A stretch of 64,000 nucleotides of DNA, from positions 16,028-80,027 of the forward strand of contig VGFQ01000012.1 in assembly GCA_016868815.1 (NCBI GenBank). The letters are read 5' to 3'. This document shows positions 9,891-18,735 of the stretch, piece by piece. The translations under genes and the position numbers were made by a program. Origin of the DNA: Bacteroidota bacterium. Its GTDB lineage: Bacteria; Bacteroidota; Bacteroidia; Chitinophagales; Chitinophagaceae. Numbering within the stretch: the stretch's first letter is position 1; every line of letters begins with the position of its first letter. Under the pieces are notes generated by a model that saw only the letters and a list, made by a program, of their open reading frames with translations, searched no databases and had not been told where the DNA came from.

Positions 9891-11009
9891 TCAATGCCTG
9901 CCTAATGGGAAGGTCCTGTAGCGTTTTCCCGGAAGGGCTTCCAACAGGCCTGATAATTCCAGCGCCAGCAGGGTCTTGGCAGCTGCCTGGGGAGTCATCT
10001 CTATTCGCTGGCAGAGTTCATCGATGTGTATTCCTTCTTGTTCCGTCACTGCACGCAGCAGAAGGCGTTCTTCTGGCTTTAACTCTGGGAAGAGTTGTGT
10101 CTGTATAGATGCCTTTTGGGGGGGGGGTACGTCCCAGTTCAGCAGTTGCACTAGGTCGCCAGCCTCTCTTACGAGGTGGGCGCGATGCTCCCGGATCAGG
10201 CGGTTGCATCCCTGACTTTTTGGATCACAGACCCTTCCTGGCAGTGCCAATACTTCACGATGATATCCATTGGCCAGGTCTGCCGTGATCATGCTGCCTC
10301 CTTTTTCGCCTGTCTCCACGACGACAACAGCATCTGAGATGGCGGCTACAATGCGGTTGCGTCTGGGAAAGTTCTGTGCGTCGGGCGGTGTATGGCTTCG
10401 GTATTCGGTAAGCAGTCCACCCTGTCGGGTCATCTCCCGTGCCAGTGGCTGGTTCACTGACGGATAGACCCTGTCTTGTCCATGGGCCATCACGCCGAGG
10501 GTCGCTAGGCCACATGTGAGTGCCTGGCGATGCGCCAAGGTGTCGATTCCATAAGCCAGCCCGCTGACGATCAATGGCTGAAAGTCGGCCAGTGCGTCGA
10601 TGAATCCCGTCAGCCAATCTTTGCCATAGGCGGTCGGTGCCCTGGTGCCTACGATGCTGATGGTTCGGGCTTCGTTGAGTGAGGCTTGGCCTTTGAAATA
10701 CAGGAGCACCGGCGCGTCCGGGCAGTGGAGTAATCGCCTGGGGTAGGAGGGATGTCCTTCTGCGACGGCCTCTACGCCGCTTTGTTGTAGGAATTGCAGC
10801 TCTTTTTCAGCCCGGCGTAAGTCCCGATAACCACGGATAGCGCTGGCCCTGACCGAACCGATGCCCGGTATCCGCTCCAGCTCGGACCGTCGGGCACGAA
10901 AGATTGCCTGTGCGGATCCAAGGTGTCGCAGCAATGCGCGGGCATGTACATCCCCGATCTGAGGGACGCACGTGAGGGCGATCAAGTGGAGCAGTTCTTC
11001 TGTTGGCAC
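9891..11009 (-). CDS. dprA: DNA-processing protein DprA
   Basis: A 372-residue DprA/Smf protein, which loads RecA onto incoming single-stranded DNA during natural transformation. It has an N-terminal helix-hairpin-helix stretch (RIPGIGSVRASAI), the Rossmann-like core with GTRAPTAYG and SGLAYGIDTLAH, the conserved GGSMITAD segment and the C-terminal winged-helix domain common in this group. A run of ten G on the plus strand (10118-10127) encodes the Pro run just after the core (DVPPPQK); slippage there would remove the winged-helix domain. The OmpA-family gene lies on the same strand, with its stop 90 bases upstream of this start. Confidence 0.95.
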   Translation of the reverse strand: MPTEELLHLIALTCVPQIGDVHARALLRHLGSAQAIFRARRSELERIPGIGSVRASAIRGYRDLRRAEKELQFLQQSGVEAVAEGHPSYPRRLLHCPDAPVLLYFKGQASLNEARTISIVGTRAPTAYGKDWLTGFIDALADFQPLIVSGLAYGIDTLAHRQALTCGLATLGVMAHGQDRVYPSVNQPLAREMTRQGGLLTEYRSHTPPDAQNFPRRNRIVAAISDAVVVVETGEKGGSMITADLANGYHREVLALPGRVCDPKSQGCNRLIREHRAHLVREAGDLVQLLNWDVPPPQKASIQTQLFPELKPEERLLLRAVTEQEGIHIDELCQRIEMTPQAAAKTLLALELSGLLEALPGKRYRTFPLGRH

Positions 11010-11098
11010 CCTGCAAAGTATGTTGTAGGGGAGGATGCCGGGAGGGCCATCCCACGATGGGGCGGGTTATTTTTCCCTGTGGGAAGGAGCAGAATTCC

Positions 11099-13018
11099 TT
11101 AGAACCCAAGTATGCGCAGTTCTGTGCGGCGGTTTCGGGCTCGACCTTCTACAGTCTGGTTGAGTGCGACGGGCCGAGATGCTCCATAGCCTTGTGCGGA
11201 GAGTCGTTCACGGCGCACCTGGCGGCTGGCCAGGTAGTCGACTACGGCCAGTGCCCTGCGTTGCGACAAGGCCAGGTTATCTGCGGTTGTGCCGACATCG
11301 TCTGTATGCCCTTCGATGCGCACCTGCAGGGTGGGGTTTTCCGTGAGCAGTTGCACCAGCAGGTCGAGCTCTGTCGTAGAGCTGGATGCCAGGAGTGAAG
11401 AGCCGGTGGGGAAGTAGATGTTTTTCAGTTCGATGACCGCGTCTTTTTCGATGGGTCGAAGGGGGATGTCGAGCAAGAAGGGTGTAGCAGGGGAGGTGAG
11501 GAGGGGGAAGGAACCTGAATGGAAGAGGTAGCCCTTGCGGCGGACATGGAAGCCGTAGGCGGCATTTGAGGGCAGCGTGATGAGGTAGTTCCCTTCTTCG
11601 TCAGTCTGTACCTGATGCAGAAGGCCGCCTTCGGCGAGGTCTGTCAGCTCCACGGAGGAGGGCAGACCTTGGCGAGTCTTTGCATCATAGACTCTGCCCT
11701 GCACCCATGTGGTGGCCTTAGGGGCGATGCCTGGACGCATCTGGAAGGAGTAGAGGTCCAGGCTGCCCCGGGAGTCGGTACGTTCGCTAGCAAAATAGCC
11801 TGTCCGCCCATCGGCTGCCACGATGAGGCTTCCTTCATTGCCGATGGTATTGATCGGGTATCCGAGGTTGTGGACGGTATCCCAGGTTCCATTCCATCCT
11901 CGGTGGGTTACGAAGAGGTCATCACCCCCATACCCAGGATGGGTGTCGGAGGTGAAATATAGGGTACGGCCGTCTGCATGCAGAAAGGGGCAGGATTCAT
12001 TGCCGGGCGTATTGACGGGGGCACCGAGATTTGTAGGCTCACCCCAGGTGCCGTTAGCAGTGCGTTGGCTTACCCATATGTCGTTCCCCCCCATTCCTCC
12101 GGCCCTGTTGCTGGCAAAGAAGAGGAAGCGTTTGTCGGGCGACAGAGAGGGCGCCGACTCCCAGGCCTCTGTGTTGACGAGTTCACCCAGGTTCTGAGGG
12201 CGGCTCCAGGAGCCTTGCCGGGTACGGTACGACATGTATAGATCGCAGCTACCCATCCCTTCCGGAAAGTTGCAGCCAGTGAATACTAGCCATTCGCCGT
12301 CTTGCGATATATTTTGTGCGCCTTCGTTCAAATTTGTATTGATGTTGCCACTCAGGCTTTGGGCTTGCGACCAAAGGCTATCTGCCTGGTGGGCGACGAG
12401 AAAGTCTTCGTCGACTCCGCGCAGCCTGCGGGTGAAGATGAGCGTCCTGCCATCGACGGTGAGGGAGGGGTAGTATTCAGGGAAGGTCGTGTTTACGCTG
12501 TCGCCTAGGTTCTTGGCGTCAAAGACATAGCCGGAGCTGGCCATGTGTTGGGCGAGACTGTCTCCCAGTTGAAAGCAGCGGCGTCGGTATTGCGCAGCCT
12601 TGCGGGCGCCTTCTTCTATGTCGGGGAATGCCAGAAAGCCGTCCAGTGCCCGCAGCGCCTCGGCAAACCGACCTGCACCACCCAGGTTGATGGCATAGGG
12701 CAGCCGGTACTCCCGGCAAAAAAGGCTGTCGAGGGCAAATGCCCGTTCATAGGATTGGACGGCAGCTGTAAAGTTGCGCAGCTCTCCCATCAGTCCTGCC
12801 TTGGTCAGCCAGGCTTCTACAAAGCCGGATTCCAGGGCGATGGCCTTCTCTGTGGTGGACAGTGAACCCCTGAAGTCTCCTTCGGCCGCCAGGCCCAACG
12901 CTTGCTCGTACAGTCCCCTGGCCTTGCGGCCTATCTGGGACGGTTGATATCCTTGGCCATGGAGAGTCGGGGCCAGCAGCAGGGCGGTACAGGCAATGAG
13001 GGGGATACGACGCTTCAT
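11099..13018 (-). CDS. PorE-like protein: TPR, PD40 propeller, carboxypeptidase-regulatory-like and OmpA domains
   Basis: A 639-residue periplasmic protein with signal peptide MKRRIPLIACTALLLAP. The domain order is TPR repeats (about residues 30-130), a WD40-like PD40 propeller (about 160-420, with repeated FASNR-, YFTSD- and FASER-type strands), a carboxypeptidase-regulatory-like fold (VQGRVYDAKTRQGL), and an OmpA C-terminal peptidoglycan-binding domain (EGHTDDVG, LSQRRA). This is the architecture of PorE, which tethers the type IX secretion apparatus to the cell wall, and sprA is also in the window. Related paralogues are common in Bacteroidota, so PorE orthology is inferred. The Cys in LIAC is too close to the N-terminus for a good lipobox. 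The start was trimmed by 78 codons to the signal peptide. Confidence 0.85.
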   Translation of the reverse strand: MKRRIPLIACTALLLAPTLHGQGYQPSQIGRKARGLYEQALGLAAEGDFRGSLSTTEKAIALESGFVEAWLTKAGLMGELRNFTAAVQSYERAFALDSLFCREYRLPYAINLGGAGRFAEALRALDGFLAFPDIEEGARKAAQYRRRCFQLGDSLAQHMASSGYVFDAKNLGDSVNTTFPEYYPSLTVDGRTLIFTRRLRGVDEDFLVAHQADSLWSQAQSLSGNINTNLNEGAQNISQDGEWLVFTGCNFPEGMGSCDLYMSYRTRQGSWSRPQNLGELVNTEAWESAPSLSPDKRFLFFASNRAGGMGGNDIWVSQRTANGTWGEPTNLGAPVNTPGNESCPFLHADGRTLYFTSDTHPGYGGDDLFVTHRGWNGTWDTVHNLGYPINTIGNEGSLIVAADGRTGYFASERTDSRGSLDLYSFQMRPGIAPKATTWVQGRVYDAKTRQGLPSSVELTDLAEGGLLHQVQTDEEGNYLITLPSNAAYGFHVRRKGYLFHSGSFPLLTSPATPFLLDIPLRPIEKDAVIELKNIYFPTGSSLLASSSTTELDLLVQLLTENPTLQVRIEGHTDDVGTTADNLALSQRRALAVVDYLASRQVRRERLSAQGYGASRPVALNQTVEGRARNRRTELRILGF

Positions 13019-13058
13019 GAGGTGGGGGTTGCCAGACTGTCCACGAGGCAATGGTTCC

Positions 13059-13706
13059 TCAAGGTATATGGATGTATTTGTGCATCTGAAGGGACAGGCG
13101 CCAGCGGGGATGGGATTGGATATACTCCAGCATGACGGGCAGGAGTAGGTCTTTTCGGCTCCATTCCGGTTGTAGGAACAGTTGGCAGTCGCCCTGCACG
13201 GCCAATGCCTGCTGCTCCGCCCATGCCAGATCTGAGCGGTGGTAGACGACAACTTTCAGTTCATTGGCAACCGGAAAGACAGCTGGCAGCGGGGCTTTGA
13301 ATTTCTTGGGAGATAGGCATACCCAGTCCCACGCTCCAGTCAAAGGATGGGAACCCGAAGTCTCCAGGTGGGTGCGGATGCCTGCGAGTTGTAAGGTTTC
13401 TGTCAGGCTTAGCAAGTCATGCATGAGGGGCTCGCCTCCGGTGATGACAGCCGTGGTGGCGGGGCTTGCCTGTACGATGGCCATGAGTTCTTCGACGGTG
13501 CGGCCTGGATGTCGTTCTGCATCCCAGCTTTCTTTCACATCACACCATACGCAGCCTACGTCGCATCCTGCAAGTCGGATGAAATAGGCAGCCCTGCCAG
13601 TGTGTGCGCCTTCCCCTTGTAGGGTGTAGAAATGCTCCATCACCGGAAGGCGGCGTTGGAGTGCTACAGGGCTCTGTGTTTGCAGCATATCCAGAGAGGT
13701 GCTCAT
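13059..13706 (-). CDS. queE: 7-carboxy-7-deazaguanine synthase QueE
   Basis: A 215-residue radical SAM enzyme that converts 6-carboxy-tetrahydropterin to 7-carboxy-7-deazaguanine in the queuosine/preQ0 pathway. The N-terminal HFYTLQGEGAHTGR is diagnostic of QueE. The cluster motif here is CDVGCVWC (Cx3Cx2C), followed by the GGEP element (AVITGGEPLMHD) used for SAM binding. The queuosine enzyme QueA is encoded elsewhere in this window. It is 37 bases from the folD stop upstream and 40 bases from the OmpA-family start downstream, all on the minus strand, suggesting a folD-queE-porE-like transcription unit. Confidence 0.95.
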   Translation of the reverse strand: MSTSLDMLQTQSPVALQRRLPVMEHFYTLQGEGAHTGRAAYFIRLAGCDVGCVWCDVKESWDAERHPGRTVEELMAIVQASPATTAVITGGEPLMHDLLSLTETLQLAGIRTHLETSGSHPLTGAWDWVCLSPKKFKAPLPAVFPVANELKVVVYHRSDLAWAEQQALAVQGDCQLFLQPEWSRKDLLLPVMLEYIQSHPRWRLSLQMHKYIHIP

Positions 13707-13743
13707 GGTTTAGGGGTGCCGGCAGCTTGGGGCGGCCTGTGTA

Positions 13744-14622
13744 TTAAGTCTTTTTGTGGGTGCAGGAATACCAGGTGTTTTTGAGTAGGGCGGCAATCGT
13801 CATAGGTCCGACGCCGCCGGGTACGGGGGTGATGTAGCTGCAACGAGGCGCGACAGACTCGAAGTCGACGTCGCCCCGGATGGCGAAGCCTGCCTTTCTG
13901 TTGGCATCCGGTACTCTGGTGATGCCTACGTCGACCACGACGGCCCCTTCTTTCACCATGTCGGAGCGAAGGAAGCCGGGTTGCCCCAGGGCGGCAATGA
14001 TAATGTCTGCCTGCAGGCAGATGGCAGGCAGGTGTAGTGTGTGCGAATGGCAAAGGGTCACGCTGCAGTTGCCAGGGTAATCATTGCGGCTGAGCAGGAT
14101 GCTCATCGGGCGACCGACGATGTGACTGCGTCCAATCACCACGGCATGTCGTCCTTTTGTCTGTATCTGGTAGTGCTCCATCAGTAGCAGGATGCCATAG
14201 GGTGTAGCTGGCAGAAAGGATGGCAGTCCCAGGGCCATGCGGCCCATCGACTCGGGATGAAAGCCATCCACATCTTTTTCCACCCGGATGGTTTCTATGA
14301 CTTTATGCTCTGAGATATGTGCAGGAAGGGGTAATTGCACCAGGATGCCATCTACCTCCGGATCCTGATTGAATGCTTCTATCCGATGGAGGAGTACAGC
14401 TTCAGGGAGGTCTCCTGGCAGCTGCAGCAGCGTGGAACGAAAGCCGACTTCCTCACAGGCTTTCACCTTGGATGCCACGTAGGTCTGGCTGGCCCCATTA
14501 TCTCCGACCAGGATGGCCGCCAGATGCGGTGTCTTTCCACCTCCGCGGAGGTGATTTTCCACGCTGGCAGCTAGGCTATCCTTCACCGACTTGGATACGA
14601 GTTTCCCGTCCAACAATTGCAT
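13744..14622 (-). CDS. folD: Bifunctional methylenetetrahydrofolate dehydrogenase/methenyltetrahydrofolate cyclohydrolase
   Basis: A 292-residue FolD that interconverts 5,10-methylene-THF and 10-formyl-THF with NADP. Visible landmarks are [13 protein letters not shown] with the catalytic Lys near residue 55, [20 protein letters not shown], and the Rossmann motif [11 protein letters not shown], ending in [11 protein letters not shown]. The start at 14622 ([13 protein letters not shown]) matches the family; the ORF track extends ten codons further. It is divergent from the outer-membrane protein gene at 14710, leaving a short shared promoter region. Confidence 0.97.
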   Translation of the reverse strand: MQLLDGKLVSKSVKDSLAASVENHLRGGGKTPHLAAILVGDNGASQTYVASKVKACEEVGFRSTLLQLPGDLPEAVLLHRIEAFNQDPEVDGILVQLPLPAHISEHKVIETIRVEKDVDGFHPESMGRMALGLPSFLPATPYGILLLMEHYQIQTKGRHAVVIGRSHIVGRPMSILLSRNDYPGNCSVTLCHSHTLHLPAICLQADIIIAALGQPGFLRSDMVKEGAVVVDVGITRVPDANRKAGFAIRGDVDFESVAPRCSYITPVPGGVGPMTIAALLKNTWYSCTHKKT

Positions 14623-14709
14623 AGTGCAAAGGTATCGACGTGGAAAATGCATGCCAAATGCGTGGATACAAGCAGGGAAGCTCCTCGGTAAGGTTTGAGT
14701 TTTGCAAGG

Positions 14710-15537
14710 ATGCGTCAGATGGTTGTGATGTTTCTCATTGGTGCTGCTGCCGGGCTGCCTGTCATAGGGCAGGGGCTATCCTCCCTTACACTGTTTGGGC
14801 ACCCTTCGACGGCTGCGGTAGCTGATATGCCTGCAGATGCTTTTGGTGTGGCGGCGCAGCTCGGGGCGAGGGGAGCAGAGAAGGGGGTGATGGCAGGCCT
14901 TCGGTGTGTGCGGCTGGCGGTGGAGGGGGCCCCTTCGATTGTACAGGGGGTCTTGGCCTGGCAAGTGGGTACTGGTACTGGCGTTCTGCAGGCCTGGCAT
15001 GCTGGTCAACCCGACTTGCGCGAGCATTCCGCCTTGCTATCCTATAGCTTGCCTTTGACCACTTCCTTGCATACGGGCCTTGGCCTTGGCTATGCCCGAC
15101 AGCGTACACCCCTACACCCTTCTTGGCAGCGCCTGCAGGTGCAATGGGGAGCTGTCTGCCGCGTGTATGGCGGACTCCGGATGTCTATACGGGTAGCGTT
15201 ATTCCCTCCGTTGGTTTCCGCTCATCCCGTCTTCCCACTGCCTGTTGCCATGGCTGCAGGGCTAGGGTATACGTTCTCTCCACAGCTGGCGTTGGCAGCC
15301 GAGCTGTTGCGTGAAGGTGGGCGTGTTCCTGTGCTGACGCCCGTCTTGTACTATCGACCGGCTCCTTCTGTGACGCTTCGTGTTGGCGTTCGGACCGACA
15401 ATGGTAGTTTTTCGCTCACCATAGCCTATCGCTTTCGGCGGTTCGGGATCGACGTCGGTGGCCGGCAGGTCGGGCTGCTGGGATGGTGTGGCGATCTCGC
15501 TCTGGATTGGCGGCCGGAGGAAACAGCTGCTTTATGA
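14710..15537 (+). CDS. Predicted outer-membrane beta-barrel protein
   Basis: About 275 residues with a signal peptide ([15 protein letters not shown]) followed by short alternating strands ending in aromatic or polar residues, including [22 protein letters not shown] and [11 protein letters not shown]. The [18 protein letters not shown] segment after the signal resembles the start of PorV/PorQ-like barrels of Bacteroidota, but the match is weak. Its stop overlaps the start of the helix-hairpin-helix gene by four bases (ATGA), so the pair is translationally coupled. The ORF track uses a TTG at 14695; the ATG at 14710 is preferred. The function is unknown. Confidence 0.7.
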   Translation: MRQMVVMFLIGAAAGLPVIGQGLSSLTLFGHPSTAAVADMPADAFGVAAQLGARGAEKGVMAGLRCVRLAVEGAPSIVQGVLAWQVGTGTGVLQAWHAGQPDLREHSALLSYSLPLTTSLHTGLGLGYARQRTPLHPSWQRLQVQWGAVCRVYGGLRMSIRVALFPPLVSAHPVFPLPVAMAAGLGYTFSPQLALAAELLREGGRVPVLTPVLYYRPAPSVTLRVGVRTDNGSFSLTIAYRFRRFGIDVGGRQVGLLGWCGDLALDWRPEETAAL

Positions 15538-17579
15538 TACGGCGCTTGTCCATCGGCTTCTTTTTTGTAGTTGTTATCACTGCCTGCTTGCAGGGTCAGG
15601 AGACGGTTCACCTGGAAGAGCATCTGCAGGAGCGCGTTGCCTCCCTCTCTGAAGAAGAGGGCCTGGCGGATGGCGGGCAGGATTGGGAACGGTTGATGCG
15701 TCTACGCCGTCGTCTCGACCTCAATCGCATCGATCCTGTCGAGATGGGAGACCTGTTGGGTCTGACTCCTTTACAGGTACAGGCATTCGAAAGCTATCGA
15801 AGGCTTGTCGGTCCAATGGTAGATGGATTGGAGTTGCAGGCAGTCCCGGGCTGGGACGAGGCAACCGTCCGGAGGGTTCTTCCCTGGGTCTATGTCGCAG
15901 CGCATCCCTCTCTGCCCACACTGCTGCACAACCAATGGCAGGCAGGAGTGCATACCATTCTATGCCAATCCAGCCTGCAGTCGTCCCATCTGCAGGAGCA
16001 AAAAGAAGCCGTTCAGCGCGGGCAACCATTTCTGGGCAGTCCGGTGCGCCTACTCTTGCGCTATGGTTTTGTGTATGACCGGAAAATCCGTTGGGGGATC
16101 ACGCTGGAAAAAGATCCCGGTGAGCCGCTACTAGCCCAAAAGCCCGCAGCAGGCTTCGACATGCTGGCGGCTCATGTGGCATGGAAGGGGTCTGGGGTCA
16201 TTCGGACACTGGTGCTGGGCGACTTCCAGGTGAATTTGGGCCAAGGGTTGGTCATGTGGCAGGGGATGGCATACCGAAAAACCTCCGACGCCATGCTGAT
16301 CATGCGGCAAGGAGAGGTTTTCAGGCCCCATACCGGCACGGATGAACTTCGCTTTCAGCGGGGGTTTGCCCTGGAAGTGGGCAGGGGACGCTGGCAGCTT
16401 GCTATGTTTGCCTCCACACGTGGCCTCGATGCACATCGGGTGACCGATACCGGGAGCGGACAGCCTGCCTATGTCAGTTCTCTGCTGACGACAGGACTTC
16501 ATCGAACTCCCCGGGAACTGCAGCAGCGGCAAGCCCTTGGACTGTCAGGCATAGGGGGCAGACTGACCTATCATCATAGACGGGGGCGCATCGCATTCAA
16601 TGGATGGGGTGGACGGTATAGCCTACCATGGAGAAAGGAGCCTTCGATGTACAACCTCTTTGCTATGTCTGGTCTGCATTTTTCAAATATGTCTGCAGAG
16701 GTTGGCTATTCTCTCCACAACATGTATCTCTTCGGCGAGGTTGCTGTAAACGGTTGCGGGGGTGTGGCGTATATACAGGGAGCAATGGCCAGCCTGCATC
16801 CCCGGCTGGACTTGGCATGGCTGCACCGTAGGATATCCCCCCGCTACCATACCCTTTATGGGAATGCATTCACTGAAGGCGCAGAGCCGACGAATGAAGT
16901 AGGCAGTTACCTGGGTATCAGCCTCCGGCTGCCCTTGGGCTGTAAGGTAGATGCTTGGCTGGATGCTTTCCGTTTTCCATGGCTTAGATATCAGGTTGAC
17001 AGGCCTTCCAGGGGCCAGTCTGCACTCCTCCAAGTATCCTGGTTGCCTGACAAACGGACAGACATTTTCCTGCGATGGATGCGCGAATCCAAAGGTCAGC
17101 ACGCTGTCGGGGTGTCGGGCCCGATGAGGGAAGTGCTAGCCTTTACCCGGTCTGCCATGCGCTTCCAGTACAGCCATCGGCCCGGACCTGCCTGGCTGGT
17201 TCGGGTGCGAGTCGAAGGCACCACAGTGCGGGCGGGGCAGATGCCGGAACATGGATTCGCAAGCCATCTGGACCTCCAGTACCGACCCATCTCATGTCGT
17301 TGGCGCTGGATGGCGCGCCTGGCATATTACGAGACAGGTGGCTATTCCTCACGCATCTATGGCTTTGAAAATGACGTGCCGTATCGCAATGTGCAGTCTG
17401 TCTACCATGGCAGAGGCTTTCGTTGCTATGGTATTGCCGAATGGAGAGGTGGGCGACAGATTTCCTGTGCGGCCAAATGGGGTATAACGCTGCGGGGAAA
17501 GACACAAGGGATGGATATCCGCGTTCAGATGCTTTTAGTACTCGGGTCAGAGGGCGGCGCAGTTGCCAGACGGGATTAG
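15534..17579 (+). CDS. ComEA-type helix-hairpin-helix protein with C-terminal beta-barrel-like region
   Basis: A 681-residue exported protein with signal [17 protein letters not shown]. Residues about 65-130 contain two helix-hairpin-helix motifs of the ComEA kind (LDLNRIDPVEMGDLLGLT and LQAVPGWDEATVRRVLPWV). The remaining 500 residues read as amphipathic strands with many aromatics, consistent with an outer-membrane barrel. ComEA HhH motifs bind DNA non-specifically in competence systems, and this architecture is common in Bacteroidota but uncharacterised. The start was set at 15534 because it overlaps the upstream stop as ATGA and opens the signal peptide. It converges with DUF3467, overlapping by four bases. 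Confidence 0.75.
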   Translation: MIRRLSIGFFFVVVITACLQGQETVHLEEHLQERVASLSEEEGLADGGQDWERLMRLRRRLDLNRIDPVEMGDLLGLTPLQVQAFESYRRLVGPMVDGLELQAVPGWDEATVRRVLPWVYVAAHPSLPTLLHNQWQAGVHTILCQSSLQSSHLQEQKEAVQRGQPFLGSPVRLLLRYGFVYDRKIRWGITLEKDPGEPLLAQKPAAGFDMLAAHVAWKGSGVIRTLVLGDFQVNLGQGLVMWQGMAYRKTSDAMLIMRQGEVFRPHTGTDELRFQRGFALEVGRGRWQLAMFASTRGLDAHRVTDTGSGQPAYVSSLLTTGLHRTPRELQQRQALGLSGIGGRLTYHHRRGRIAFNGWGGRYSLPWRKEPSMYNLFAMSGLHFSNMSAEVGYSLHNMYLFGEVAVNGCGGVAYIQGAMASLHPRLDLAWLHRRISPRYHTLYGNAFTEGAEPTNEVGSYLGISLRLPLGCKVDAWLDAFRFPWLRYQVDRPSRGQSALLQVSWLPDKRTDIFLRWMRESKGQHAVGVSGPMREVLAFTRSAMRFQYSHRPGPAWLVRVRVEGTTVRAGQMPEHGFASHLDLQYRPISCRWRWMARLAYYETGGYSSRIYGFENDVPYRNVQSVYHGRGFRCYGIAEWRGGRQISCAAKWGITLRGKTQGMDIRVQMLLVLGSEGGAVARRD

Positions 17580-17884
17580 GCCTGTGCGGTGGGGCCACCG
17601 AAGTGCAAGGGGAGTTGAACTTCGCCGATATCTTTGATGGCACCGTTCACCTGCTCATATTTTTCAATATTGTCGGCCAACGCATTCATGAGGCGTTTTG
17701 TATGCTGAGGTGTCAGGATGAGGCGTGCCTTCACACGGCTTTTGGGCGTGCCGGGCATAACATTGACGAAGTCGAGCACGAATTCTGAATGGCTATGTGT
17801 GATGATAGCCAGGTTGGCATACTGTCCTTCCGCAATGTCTTCAGATATTTCTATGTTCAGCTGATTGGGATCCTGATCTGCCAT
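17576..17884 (-). CDS. DUF3467 domain protein
   Basis: A 102-residue protein with the compact DUF3467 signature: LNIEISEDIAEGQYANLAII near the N-terminus, SEFVLDFVNVMPG in the middle and ARLILTPQHTKRLMNALADN in the second half. The family is small, cytoplasmic and of unknown function. The start at 17884 (MADQDPNQL) matches the family; the ORF track extends 31 codons upstream into sequence with no family character. It lies 43 bases downstream of radC on the same strand and its stop overlaps the stop of the convergent HhH gene. Confidence 0.85.
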   Translation of the reverse strand: MADQDPNQLNIEISEDIAEGQYANLAIITHSHSEFVLDFVNVMPGTPKSRVKARLILTPQHTKRLMNALADNIEKYEQVNGAIKDIGEVQLPLHFGGPTAQA

Positions 17885-17927
17885 GGGTTTCATGTTGGCT
17901 GCCAAAGGTAGGATAATTGTCCTTCCA

Positions 17928-18626
17928 TCATAGCATGGCGTTGTCAGCAAAGCTGTAGAATCCTTCATTTCCAACAATGATATGGTCTAGCAGCCTGATG
18001 TCAAAGAAACGGGCAGCCTCCCGCACTTTTTGGGTGAGCTCTTTGTCGGTTTGGCTGGGTTCTAGCCTGTCAGAGGGGTGATTATGGCAGAGGATGATAC
18101 CCGTGGCTTCTTCTTCCAGCGCCTTCTTCATGATCAGACGGATGTCTACAATGGTTGCGGTGATGCCGCCCGAGCTAATCACCTCTACATGCAGGATCCG
18201 ATTCCCTTGGTTCAGATACACAACTGCAAAGACTTCTTGGCTTAAGTCTCGGAACCTTGCCTGCAGGTATTGACCGATATCCCCGCTGCCATTGACCTGC
18301 TGGCGCGGCAGGCAGGCAGCAGCCATCCTTCTACGACCCAGTTCCAGGGCCGCTGCAACAGCCAGTGCCCTGGCCCAGCCCATGCCACTTATCTTGCTGA
18401 GGTCGGTTACCGAGCGCCTTCCCAGTTCCGCCAGACTCTCCTTGCTATGCGACAATAGCGATCTACATAACCCCAGAGACTGGGGGTCTGGATTTCCTGG
18501 CTGCAAAACGATGCACAGCAGTTCTGCATCGGAGAGGGCGGAAGGCCCGAGGATACGAAAGCGCACCCTCGGATCATCTGAAGCCTCCCAGGCCCGTTGC
18601 ATCCTATGACTCCCTTCATCCGTCAT
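17928..18626 (-). CDS. radC: RadC family JAB1/MPN-domain protein
   Basis: A 232-residue RadC. The N-terminal helix-hairpin-helix region (LSKISGMGWARALAVAAALELG) is followed by the JAB metalloprotease-like domain with HNHPSD, a downstream SQTD and the VEVISSGG strand. The name refers to DNA repair, but experimental support for that is weak; RadC proteins are conserved and metal-binding. The start at 18626 (MTDEGSHRMQRAWEASDDPR) is preferred over the longer ORF. It is divergent from prs, with about 110 bases between them. Confidence 0.93.
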   Translation of the reverse strand: MTDEGSHRMQRAWEASDDPRVRFRILGPSALSDAELLCIVLQPGNPDPQSLGLCRSLLSHSKESLAELGRRSVTDLSKISGMGWARALAVAAALELGRRRMAAACLPRQQVNGSGDIGQYLQARFRDLSQEVFAVVYLNQGNRILHVEVISSGGITATIVDIRLIMKKALEEEATGIILCHNHPSDRLEPSQTDKELTQKVREAARFFDIRLLDHIIVGNEGFYSFADNAML

Positions 18627-18735
18627 GCCTTGGCACCCAGCTTTCTCTGGGAGGTGGATGTGTTTTGAAATGTGGGTTATTTGAGTATTTCCGTTACCAC
18701 CCATTTGATACCTTCACCGTTCATTCCACAAACAC

